DNA of 64,000 nt from assembly GCA_964019335.1 (NCBI GenBank), contig OZ025689.1, positions 310,001 to 374,000 of the forward strand. Reading direction: 5' to 3'. The translations under genes and the position numbers were made by a program. Source of the stretch: Diplonema japonicum (lineage: Eukaryota; Euglenozoa; Diplonemea; Diplonemida; Diplonemidae). The notes under the pieces were generated by a model that was not told the DNA's origin, searched no databases, and was given only the letters and a program-made list of their open reading frames with translations. Positions 55,754 to 64,000 of this stretch are shown here, in pieces (within the stretch, counting starts at the first letter, position 1; the number at the start of each line of letters is the position of its first letter).

Positions 55754-55823
55754 TCTTCTGTATTCTTTTTTTTTAAAATACTTTTTTTTTATCGAACATT
55801 TTTTTTATTTTCCCCTCTCATTC
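54575..55823. other. Intergenic region, homopolymer-rich
   Basis: Alternating A- and T-rich tracts, including T24 near 55257-55280, A26 near 55665-55690 and T32 near 55719-55750. No coding sequence or RNA gene is recognised. Confidence 0.6.
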
Positions 55824-58001
55824 TCAAGCAGAGGATGCCTTGAGGAGCTGCTTCTTCTCACGGCGCCTAGAGGAGAGAACACCCTCGGTGTACCCGTTGG
55901 CAGTGGTGGTTCCCTTAAAGATAAGATCACGAGCCGCATGGAACTCCACAGTGTCGTAGGAAGGCGCCATGGGTGGGTACTCGGGGTCGTGAGCGTTCTG
56001 CTTGTCAACAATAACTGCCATCTTCTTCATGGTCTCGAGAATCTGCTCCTCGGAGATAAGACCGTGGTGGTGCCAGTTGGCAATGTGCTGGGAAGAAATC
56101 CTCAAAGTGGCTCTGTCCTCCATAAGCTGAACATCGTGTGTGTCCGGGACCTTGGAGCACCCAACACCAAGACCCACCCACCTCACCACGTACCCGAGGA
56201 GGGACTGCACGTTACAGTCGAGTTCATCCTGAATCTCCTTCTGCGTCAGCTCCCTGTCCAGAACAGGCGGCTTCAGGATCGAGTCTGTCCTGTCCGCCAC
56301 GTTGCTCTTCAGTTCCTCCTGGGTGTTCAGAACATCATGGTAGTGGTAGTGCAGAGCGTGCAGGGTAGCGGCTGTAGGCGACGGTACCCAAGCTGTGGTT
56401 GCCCCCACCTGCAGATGGCCGATCTTCTTCTCCATCATCTCCGCCATGTTGTCGGGTGCGGCCCACATACCCTTCCCGATCTGGCCCTTCCCCTTCAGGC
56501 CTTGTTCCAGACCCCTGTCCACGTTCGACGCCTCGTACGCCTTGATCCACTCCACGTGGCGGATCTCCTCCTTCGGGAGCATGGGTCCTGCCTCCATCGA
56601 GGTGTGGATCTCGTCAGCAACACGGTCCAGGAAGCCTGTGTTGATGAAGAACACCCTGTCACGGGCAGCGGAGAGTGCCTCTCTCAAGTTCACGGACATC
56701 CTCCTCTCCTCGTCCATGATCCCGATCTTCACGGTGTTCTTGGGGATCTTCAGAACCTCCTCCACCTTCGTGAACAGCTCGTCCACGAACTTAACCTCCT
56801 CAGGGCCGTGCATCTTGGGCTTCACGAGGTACACAGACCCGCCCTTGCTGTTGCTCTTCCCCTTCAGGTCGTGCACACCAGCAAGCGTTGTGATGACAGC
56901 GTCCAGGAACTGCTCAGGTGTCTCATCCCCGTTCGTCTTCACGATGTCGGTGTACATGTGCAGACCGACGTTCCTGCACATGAGAACAGCCCTGCCGGAC
57001 AGCTCGATCTCACCACCGGAGGGCGTGGTGAACTTCTTGGGTGTGTTGAGCCTCCTCTCGAACACCTTGCCGTTCTTCACGACGGGGATGTGGAGGGTCT
57101 GGTCCATGAGGCCTGTCCAGTTCGTGTAGGCGACAATCTTGTCGGCGACGTCGACGGTGCAGGCGGAGTCCTCGGCGTCGGCAAGCACGGACAGGGCGGC
57201 CTCAACCTGCACGTCATAGATGCCCGCCTTGTGCGACTTACCGACAGGGTGGGCCTTGTTGACAAGGACCTCCATGTGCAGGCCGTTGTTCTTCAAAAGC
57301 ACGGAGATGGCACCGTCCTTCTCAGTGTAGCCGGTGAAGGCGGAAGGAGTTTCGAGGGGGAGGTTGAGCTTGCCGTCTTTGACGGAGACCTCGGTGATGT
57401 CGGCCCATGACTGGCCCGCGATGGGGAAGATCTTGTCGAGGATGTTGTGCAGCTCGGCGAAGACGAGGGCGCCACGCTCGTGGCTGTACCCGCCGGCGGG
57501 GATGGCACCGGGGATCACATCGGTCCCGTAGAGGGCGTCGAGGAGGGAGCCCCATCGAGCGTTGGCAGCGTTGACAATGTAGCGAGCGTTGTCCACAGGG
57601 CACACAAGCTGGGGGGCGGGGATAGAGGACATCTCGGGGTCGACGTTCTGAGTTTGGATCTGGAAGTCTGCGCTCCTGGGCACAAGGTACCCAATCTCGG
57701 TCAGGAAGGCCTTGTACTCCTCGTGGTTCAGAGGCTGCCCCTTGCGCTCCTTGTGGTACTGGTCAATGAGCGCCTGCGTCTTGTCCCTTGCGTCGAGCAA
57801 GCTCTTGTTCTTCCCAGACATGGTGAGGCAGATCTCACCAAGCCCAGCCCACACCTCCTTGTTCTCAAGCCCCGTGCCGGGAATCAGCGTCGATTCGACA
57901 AATGCCACAAGATCCTTGTGGACCTTCACACCATCGTGTACCTCAACGTGGCACCACCTGCGCCCGAGCTGTGCCAGAGACAGTTTAATGTTGCGTTGCA
58001 T
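55824..58001 (-). CDS. glcB: Malate synthase G
   Basis: 725 aa from the ATG at 58001 (seven A directly upstream); bacterial MSG is about 723 aa. Conserved blocks include NAANARWGSLLDALYGTDVI, PKMHGPEEVKFVDELF, GIMDEERRMSVNLREALSAA and the C-terminal TTTANGYTEGVL. It condenses glyoxylate with acetyl-CoA to malate, the second step of the glyoxylate bypass. This is the long G isoform, different from the shorter isoform A of plants and fungi. The last residues are KASSA, not a usual peroxisomal PTS1, and no presequence is visible, so a cytosolic location is possible. No introns are seen. The ORF continues upstream but only through A-rich and low-complexity sequence. Confidence 0.95.
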   Translation of the reverse strand: MQRNIKLSLAQLGRRWCHVEVHDGVKVHKDLVAFVESTLIPGTGLENKEVWAGLGEICLTMSGKNKSLLDARDKTQALIDQYHKERKGQPLNHEEYKAFLTEIGYLVPRSADFQIQTQNVDPEMSSIPAPQLVCPVDNARYIVNAANARWGSLLDALYGTDVIPGAIPAGGYSHERGALVFAELHNILDKIFPIAGQSWADITEVSVKDGKLNLPLETPSAFTGYTEKDGAISVLLKNNGLHMEVLVNKAHPVGKSHKAGIYDVQVEAALSVLADAEDSACTVDVADKIVAYTNWTGLMDQTLHIPVVKNGKVFERRLNTPKKFTTPSGGEIELSGRAVLMCRNVGLHMYTDIVKTNGDETPEQFLDAVITTLAGVHDLKGKSNSKGGSVYLVKPKMHGPEEVKFVDELFTKVEEVLKIPKNTVKIGIMDEERRMSVNLREALSAARDRVFFINTGFLDRVADEIHTSMEAGPMLPKEEIRHVEWIKAYEASNVDRGLEQGLKGKGQIGKGMWAAPDNMAEMMEKKIGHLQVGATTAWVPSPTAATLHALHYHYHDVLNTQEELKSNVADRTDSILKPPVLDRELTQKEIQDELDCNVQSLLGYVVRWVGLGVGCSKVPDTHDVQLMEDRATLRISSQHIANWHHHGLISEEQILETMKKMAVIVDKQNAHDPEYPPMAPSYDTVEFHAARDLIFKGTTTANGYTEGVLSSRRREKKQLLKASSA

Positions 58002-59809
58002 TTTTTTTCTTTTTTCGTTTGTGTGAAAAAATAACTTTGGGGGGGGGGGGTTTCTTTTCTTTCTTCTTTGGAAAGCAACATTAAGGGAAATACACATGAA
58101 CAGAAATAACAAGAAGGCGGGGGAGGGGGTGTGAATAGGCAAGTTTATTCTTTGCATTGTACGCAAATGGTTACAAAAAAAGTTTTTTTTTTAAAAAAAC
58201 CCCTGAATTGAATAGAAGATAACTTGTAACGCAACTGCCAGCCAACCTTTCCTTGATAACTACAATAACAAGTTGTTTCTGGTCGAGAAAAAAGAGAACA
58301 GACAAAAAAAATAAAAGAAGAAGAAAAAAAAAAAAGAAAAACCACAAAGGGGAACTATACACCGCGACAGAGGCAAAAAAAAAATAAAACAAAAAAATGG
58401 GGGAAAAGAAAAAAGAGGGATCCTTTTTTTTTTTTAATTTGCCGGTTAAGGTAACGGGAGAGGAGGGTCGCACCTTTTCTTTCTTTTTTTGTTACTGAAA
58501 CATGTTGCCTTTATTTTTTTTTCTGTGCGTCGGGGGGGGGGGGGGATTTATATTCCTTGCTTGGCTTTCTCCCCTAAGGAAGACTTCCCCCCTTTTTTTT
58601 TTTTTTTTTTTTGCTCTCTCTTTTTCTTTCCCGTCTCATACGTACGTTTTTCTTCGATTTCCCTGCTGTAGAACAGCGCTGCGAAAAATGCTAGAAGCAA
58701 ACAGAGATGAGGGAATTAAAAAAAAAAAGAAAGTAATGGGGTTAGTACCTTCCCTTCCCTCTCCTTTTTAGCCAAACAAAAAGAGTGCGGTTAGATAGAA
58801 AAGAATGGTGAAACAGGTATTTAAAAAAAAAAAAAAAAAAAAAAAATGGAAAAGGAGAAATGTGCCGTTTTCTTTTTCTTCCTGATTTTTTTTTTTTTTT
58901 TTTTTTTTTTTTGCAACTTTTTAGGCGAAAATATGAAAACCTTGGTGCGAAAATGAAAATTCGTGTTATCACAACTATACTGATGCAAAATCACGAGTTT
59001 TGGGTAGACGGACAGAGATATCTACTTTGGGAGGTCCTGCTTTTTTTTTTTTTTCTCCTTTCAATGTATCGGAAAAAAAAAACGCTTTTTTGCATTTTTT
59101 TACCCACCCCCCCCAGAATTTCACAATAGAAATTAGAAAATCGACTTTATTCGGGCTTTTTTGGTATTTAAACCCACCTCCCCTGCATCCCTCTTTTTTT
59201 TTTTTTTTTTTTTTTTTTACTGTTATCTGGATTCGTCAATTCTTTTTTCTTTTTTTTTTTTTGTATAAATGACGATTTCTTTCTCCCTCGGCTTTCCCTG
59301 TGTTCTCAGTTATTCCGTTCTAAGTGCGATTAGAGGTATATAGTAATTGTACTGGTTTGCAATTTTTTTTTTCTTCTTTTTTTTTTCTTCCACCTCTCGA
59401 TCATTTTTTTTCTTTTTTTACTTTTTTTTTTCTTTCTTCCCTTTCGCTTAATTCAATTAATTCAAGCTCAGCAGAAAGAAAAAAAAAAAGAAGGGGAAGG
59501 GGGGAGGAGAAAAGAACAGGAAATTTCTTAACCTAAAAGAACGGAAACTGATTTACCTATCAGCCCCCCCCCCCCCCGGTCGCAACACCCCAAAACGAAA
59601 AATAAACTCAAAGACGGGCCTTCGGTAATCAACAGTGTTCATGATGAAGGAGCATGTGACGATGAAATAGCCATGCAAATTAAACGCCGCCGATGCTCCT
59701 CTGCCCTTTTTTTTTACCCCTTTCCTTTGTGAATGATGAATGGGAAAAAAAAGGGGGGGGTACAGTTAATGACATCAGACTTTCACGGCAGGAAGTTTGA
59801 CAATTGGGG

Positions 59810-59847
<38 letters not shown>

Positions 59848-59906
59848 CTATGATAGGAACGAAGTGGTTAGCAACGGCCCGCCTAAAAAAAAGAGGGGAG
59901 GGAATA

Positions 59907-59939
<33 letters not shown>

Positions 59940-60771
59940 CCCACTATGATTGAGAGGGGACCAAAAATTTTCTTTCTTTTTTTTTTTTTTTTCTTCTCTT
60001 TCCATCGCAAAGCGAGAGGGAAGTAAAACTAAAGTAGATACTACAGTACTGCGGAAGCGGAATTTTTGTGTGTATTTTTTTTTTTTTTTTTTTTTTTTTT
60101 CCTTCTTCTTCCCCATCCATGACATTTACCTTGTACCTGCGAGGGGATAACCAGGCAGTGGGGGGTGAGGGGAGCTTTTTTCTTCTTTTTTTACAACCTA
60201 GTCTTCCCGCATAGAGGATCGCACTGGGAAGGCGAGAAAAAATATATATAAAGGATAAAGGAGGCCAGTATTGGCACCCTGCACAAGCATTGTCTACTTA
60301 CTCCCTTGCATTCCGCATTGTGTCCTTAATGCGTGTGGTGCGCCCGGTCCCAGGCCCAGTCCGGTAACCAAGATTCTGCGCTCGTGCAGCTTGCTTGTTC
60401 CTCACCCTGAGCATCTGCAACGTTCTTCCACTAGGGCGCTACCAAAAGAAGAAAAAAAAGTATAAAAAAAAGAACAAAGAAAAAAAGCGGGGGATATGCC
60501 GAAACTGTCGCACCAGTTTATTTCCTATTAATGCACAAGGAAGCGAACGACCCTTTTCTTTCTTTTTTTTTTTTTTTTTTTTGCCCATCCCTGCCCCATT
60601 AAGAGAGAAGGAGAAAAAAAAATAAAAGAAAAGAAAACAAAAAGGAAATAAAAGAAACCTGCGGCACGTAAGGCAGGGAATGGGGTGGGGAAGGGAAAAC
60701 ATTGCCAGAAAAGAACACGGAACTATTTTTTTTTTTTTCTTTTTTAGAAATACTAAACTACTTTTACATGT
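58002..60771. other. Intergenic region; two possible non-coding RNA blocks
   Basis: Dominated by A/T homopolymers. Two complex blocks stand out. At 59585-59708, ggagcat and atgctcc could pair across 40 nt and the block ends in T9, compatible with a Pol III transcript. At 60242-60440, a TATA-like atatatataaagg precedes about 190 nt of non-repetitive GC-balanced sequence without a long ORF. Neither matches an RNA family I can identify. Confidence 0.3.
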
Positions 60772-62790
60772 TTATCTGAAATGAGGCGCATTGCCACCTG
60801 CAAACACAATAGGTGCCTGATGGTTGTTGTTGTGCTGCCTCTGAGGCCGGAAGGATGTACGGGGACCTGCAAGAGGGTTCAACTGCATCAACTGCTTCAA
60901 CGCCTCATCACTGCTGAGACGCAAGCGCGAGTTCGGCTCGAGAAGTGCCCTGACAAGGGATCCACACCACGCGGGGATATCATTCGGGAGCTTCCCCTGT
61001 AAAAAAAAAAAAAAAAAAAGTTCAGTTGGGGAAAAAACAACATACATGCACAATATCAGCCTGGTTCCTGAAAGTCAGTTTTCCTGTACAAAGCTCATAC
61101 AGAATGCACCCCATGCTAAACATATCTGCTTTATGGTCATACGGCTTCCCGTGTAGAAGCTCAGGGGCCATGTACACAGGTGTCCCGCATTGGGTCTGAG
61201 CGACCTTTGCTGTAGGTTGGAGTTGTGTTGCTAAACCCAAGTCCGCGATTTTTGCAGCACCACCCGCTGTAAGGAGGATGTTGTCAGGCTTGAGGTCTCT
61301 GTGGAGGATACGCCTGGAGTGGATGTACTTCATAGCCTCCAGCGAGTCTTTCATGATGCGGAACACTTCTGAGGGCGGTAGTCCTTTCGGTGGCCTGCCC
61401 ATCTTCTTTCGCAGGTCGCCGCCCTCTGCGAATTCCGTGATGATGATGAGCGCGCCGTCTTCCTCGTATGAGTCGATGAACCTCACGATGTTGGGGTGCT
61501 TCAGGCGTTTCATGAGGTCGGCCTCCAAGCGTACCTCCTCCATTACCACCCCGGAGTCCAGCTTTGGTTTCTTCATGATTAGTTGTAAACCGTCGGATTT
61601 TCGCTTAATCAAGTACACGGTGCCAAACCCGCCTTCGCCGATCTTACGGATCATTTCGTATGCGTCACCGGGTTTTGTGGGTTTGGCGGACTGCGGAGGT
61701 GAAGGGGCGGACGGAGCGGAGGGTGCTGGGGGGGGCGGCTTTCTTGGGGAAAAGAATCTGTAAAAAGCCTCGAACGAAACAGCATTCGTCCTACCTGGGT
61801 CCATGGAGAGCCATGTGGCCTGCGCTTGCGCGATGTTGACGCCGAGCTGCTGCTGCAAAGAGACCGAGTGCAGCGCCATACCGAATTCGTAGTTATCAAT
61901 GAACTCGCTTCTGTTGACGTCGATTCTGTGGAAAAGCCACCTGATCCTGCAGAAGGTTCGGAGGTTTTCGAGAGAAATGACGCCGCTGCTGTCGTTGTCG
62001 AGGAAGTTGAAGAGATCGGCGGCCTTGTGCGCAGGCCATCCAAGCTGGAGCTGAAGAGAACGGTGCGATAACGCCGACGCAAGCTCGGCAAGCGACACAC
62101 CACCGCTTCTGTCGAGATCCATGCGGTCGAGCAACATGACCGCCATCTCCTCCCAGTTCTTGTGTATCTGAAGCGGTTCCTGCATAGATGAAGTAGTGTA
62201 GTATCTGTAGAATTCAACGATGCTGATGACGCCGTTCCCGTCCGTGTCGATCTGCTTGAACAAGGACGCTGCCATGTTCTGTGGGACTTGAAGTTCTCTT
62301 TGAACGTGAAGGTTGCCCCTCAGCGCTGTTTCGAGCTCCCATGAGCTGATCTCGTTGTTCCCTGTGACGTCGATTTCTGAGAACAGCCACCGGACTTTGC
62401 AGAAGTGCTGGAGCTTGTCCTCGGTGATGTTCCCGGTGCGAGTCGGGTCCAGCAGATCGAAAAGCTCTTGGTACCTGTGAGGCGGCCAACTGAGCTCCTT
62501 CTGGAGCGTTTCATTCTGAAGTGCAGCACGAAGCTCCGACATTGAAATCTCTCCGTTCCTGTTCGAGTCGATTGCGTTGAAAAGCTTCCTGATACGGGCG
62601 GGCTGTTATTTATTTATTTTTATTTTTTTCTTCGAAGGGAGGAGTATTATACCGAGTTGTGAGGCTGTGCGACCACATTTGGAGGAGGAACATGTGCCGT
62701 CCCGCTTGGCGGGATCAACGGGAGCCCGGGGTTGTCGTGATGGTAGTGGTCAGGGGGGTTGTCCTTCGAGCCGAAGCAATTGTTGCCCAT
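60772..62790 (-). CDS. Myristoylated EF-hand protein kinase (NEK-like catalytic domain)
   Basis: Exons 62790-62653, 62602-61046 and 60996-60772, all phase 0, give 639 aa. The N-terminus MGNNCFGSKD has Gly2 and Cys5 for N-myristoylation and palmitoylation. About eight EF-hand units follow; DSNRNGEISMSE, DTDGNGVISIVE and DLDRSGGVSLAE are canonical and the others degenerate. A Pro-rich linker leads to the kinase at about residues 345-600: GEGGFGTVYL, a VAIK-like LIMKK, HRDLKPDNILL, DLGLA (DLG instead of DFG) and GTPVYMAPE. The order is the reverse of CDPKs, which have EF-hands after the kinase. Calcium-controlled kinase activity at a membrane is inferred. NEK assignment rests on overall motif style and is moderate. 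Introns are 50 and 49 nt. Confidence 0.85.
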
Positions 62791-63201
62791 CCCCCTTTAC
62801 CCTACCCCCGGCCTTATGCGTTTCTTTTTTCTTTTTTTTTAATGCCGAAGGAACGCATGAAGGAAAAAAAAAGGGGGGGGGAAAGGAGGGAGAAAGGGAA
62901 AGGCGAGGTGGGGATGTTTTTTTACTGAAAAAAATGAGGTGTAAAAAATTTTTTTTGTGTCAGTGTTATTTTTTTTTAGTACCCATAGTCATAATTGGGC
63001 ATCTTATAAGCTACATGGTGGACCACACTGTCTAAGTGGTCACAAAAAAAAAAGAGAAGAGAGAAAAAAGAAAGAAAAAAAGAGAGGGGGAATAAGTGTA
63101 CTACTGCGTTTTATGGTTCTTTTTTTTTTTTTTCTTTCCTTTTCTTCCCCTTCTCGCCAAAATGTGTAATGTGCCCCCCTCCCCATTCCCTGTTGCCTGC
63201 A
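62791..63201. other. Intergenic region
   Basis: G8 at 62873-62880, T/A tracts and a weak hairpin around gtggaccacactgtctaagtggtcac-like sequence near 63018-63043. No gene is recognised. Confidence 0.5.
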
Positions 63202-64000
63202 TCAAGCAGCAATAGTTTGCCCGCGCCGGACTTGGTCTTTTTTGCTTATGTAGATTGCTGTTGAGGCACCGAGAACACAGCCAGAAGAGGCACCTACTGC
63301 GGTGCCTGCCGCAAGACTAGCTGCCGGGGCAGAGTATGTTGCGGTAACTGCAGGCACGACGTAGGGTGTCGAGAGGGAGGCTGTAGAAGCTGAGGTCAAA
63401 GCTGTAGTAGCAGCGCTAGCTGCCGCCGTGCTGCCAGATGCTGTTGCAGCCGCAGTCGTAGCTTCGAGCAGGTTCGTGCCAACGGGGGCTGTCTTCACGG
63501 CACCCATCGCTGCTGTCGCTGCAGCGGTAGCGGCAGAACTCGAGGCGCTATTCGCAGCGGTGGCTGCAGCAACGCTCAACGGTACTTGTGACGATGCTGA
63601 GGTTACAGTAGTGTTCCCCACAACAGCCCCCGCTGCACCGCCCACCCCCGACACTGGTACGTTGTGCATTGCCGTCGCGGTTACAAGTTTTGTGGTTCCG
63701 AATAAAAGATGTGCAACAAGCCACCCGCCAACAGCGCCTAGACACAGTCCCGCCCCAACACCCACAGCCATGATCTGCATCCCAAAAGGAGCACCACTGC
63801 CACTGCCACTGCGCCCGGAACCTTCGTTGTCAGCATCAACACCGCCTTGCGAGTTGTCAAACTTCTTATCGCACCCTTTGAAATAAGGATCCTCGTCCAC
63901 CACCCCGCGGCTGCGGTGTTTCTGTCCCCTTCCTGCGGCGCCGCCCTCCGCTTGGCGTAGGTGTGATGCCAACCGGCTACGATGGCCGCTGCTCAAAGAG
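63202..64000 (-). CDS. Ala-rich single-pass membrane protein (5' end outside window)
   Basis: The frame is open from the right edge to the stop at 63202, about 265 codons, and no ATG starts it here, so the N-terminus probably lies beyond 64000. A basic, disordered segment and a Gly/Ser stretch (GSGRSGSGSG) precede one hydrophobic helix, MQIMAVGVGAGLCLGAVGGW, then LVAHLLF. The C-terminal 150 residues are Ala/Ser/Thr/Val-rich low complexity. The family is not recognised. The even codon use and the absence of stops support real coding despite the low complexity. Confidence 0.5.
   Translation of the reverse strand, partial: SLSSGHRSRLASHLRQAEGGAAGRGQKHRSRGVVDEDPYFKGCDKKFDNSQGGVDADNEGSGRSGSGSGAPFGMQIMAVGVGAGLCLGAVGGWLVAHLLFGTTKLVTATAMHNVPVSGVGGAAGAVVGNTTVTSASSQVPLSVAAATAANSASSSAATAAATAAMGAVKTAPVGTNLLEATTAAATASGSTAAASAATTALTSASTASLSTPYVVPAVTATYSAPAASLAAGTAVGASSGCVLGASTAIYISKKDQVRRGQTIAA

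Noticed and set aside
60126-60165. U1 snRNA-like 5' end (ttacctt, aggggataacca)
   Set aside because: Short resemblance only; the 5' splice-site pairing sequence and stem-loops do not line up.

Overview
The window is nuclear DNA from a unicellular, very probably flagellated eukaryote whose lineage I could not fix. The evidence is short GT-AG introns, a eukaryotic uS15/RPS13 ribosomal protein, a formin, intraflagellar-transport proteins (IFT54, and perhaps IFT38), an HMG-box protein, and a Roco GTPase. Coding sequence is GC-balanced to GC-rich. Intergenic DNA is full of long A/T homopolymers (20-45 nt) and some G/C runs. Nearly all host genes read on the minus strand, and spliced models were rebuilt by eye from splice sites, reading frame and family similarity.

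Layout. 1-4130: TCF25/RQC1-like gene (runs off the left edge), an LRR/EF-hand protein, a CLUAP1-like CH-domain protein and a small probable mitochondrial protein. 4128-19743: one three-exon COPI-associated/TVP15-like membrane protein whose first intron is about 15.1 kb. That intron holds a tRNA-Lys(CUU) gene and two complete non-LTR retrotransposons, A and B, on the same strand. 19965-28300: a SelW-like protein, a Roc-COR GTPase, a Q/P-rich coiled-coil RD/RS protein, RPS13 and an unresolved plus-strand coding patch. 28311-41122: three more non-LTR insertions stacked head to tail in front of a tRNA-Asp gene. 41135-41333: two identical convergent tRNA-Asp genes. 41495-64000: IFT54, a zinc-ribbon protein, a phosphoglycerate mutase carrying an RIIa/DPY-30-like domain, a formin, a 60-codon ORF overlapping a HEAT-like gene by four bases, an HMG-box protein, malate synthase G, a protein kinase with N-terminal EF-hands and a myristoylation signal, and an Ala-rich membrane protein cut by the right edge.

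Main result. The retrotransposons look tRNA-gene targeted. At tRNA-Lys both 3' junctions lie exactly 12 bp upstream of the mature tRNA 5' end. At tRNA-Asp the junction next to the tRNA lies 11-12 bp upstream. All five elements share the orientation of the tRNA, with the 3' end facing it, and target-site duplications of 27, 11, 9, 9 and 7 bp can be read. The elements encode an ORF1 protein and an ORF2 with AP endonuclease, reverse transcriptase, RNase H and a C-terminal CCHC finger. ORF2 of families A and B starts with a 2A-like LVETNPGP motif.

Other notable patterns are introns made largely of poly(A) ending in CAG, A-rich leaders touching many start codons, and several enzyme or kinase fusions that suggest flagellar or membrane anchoring.
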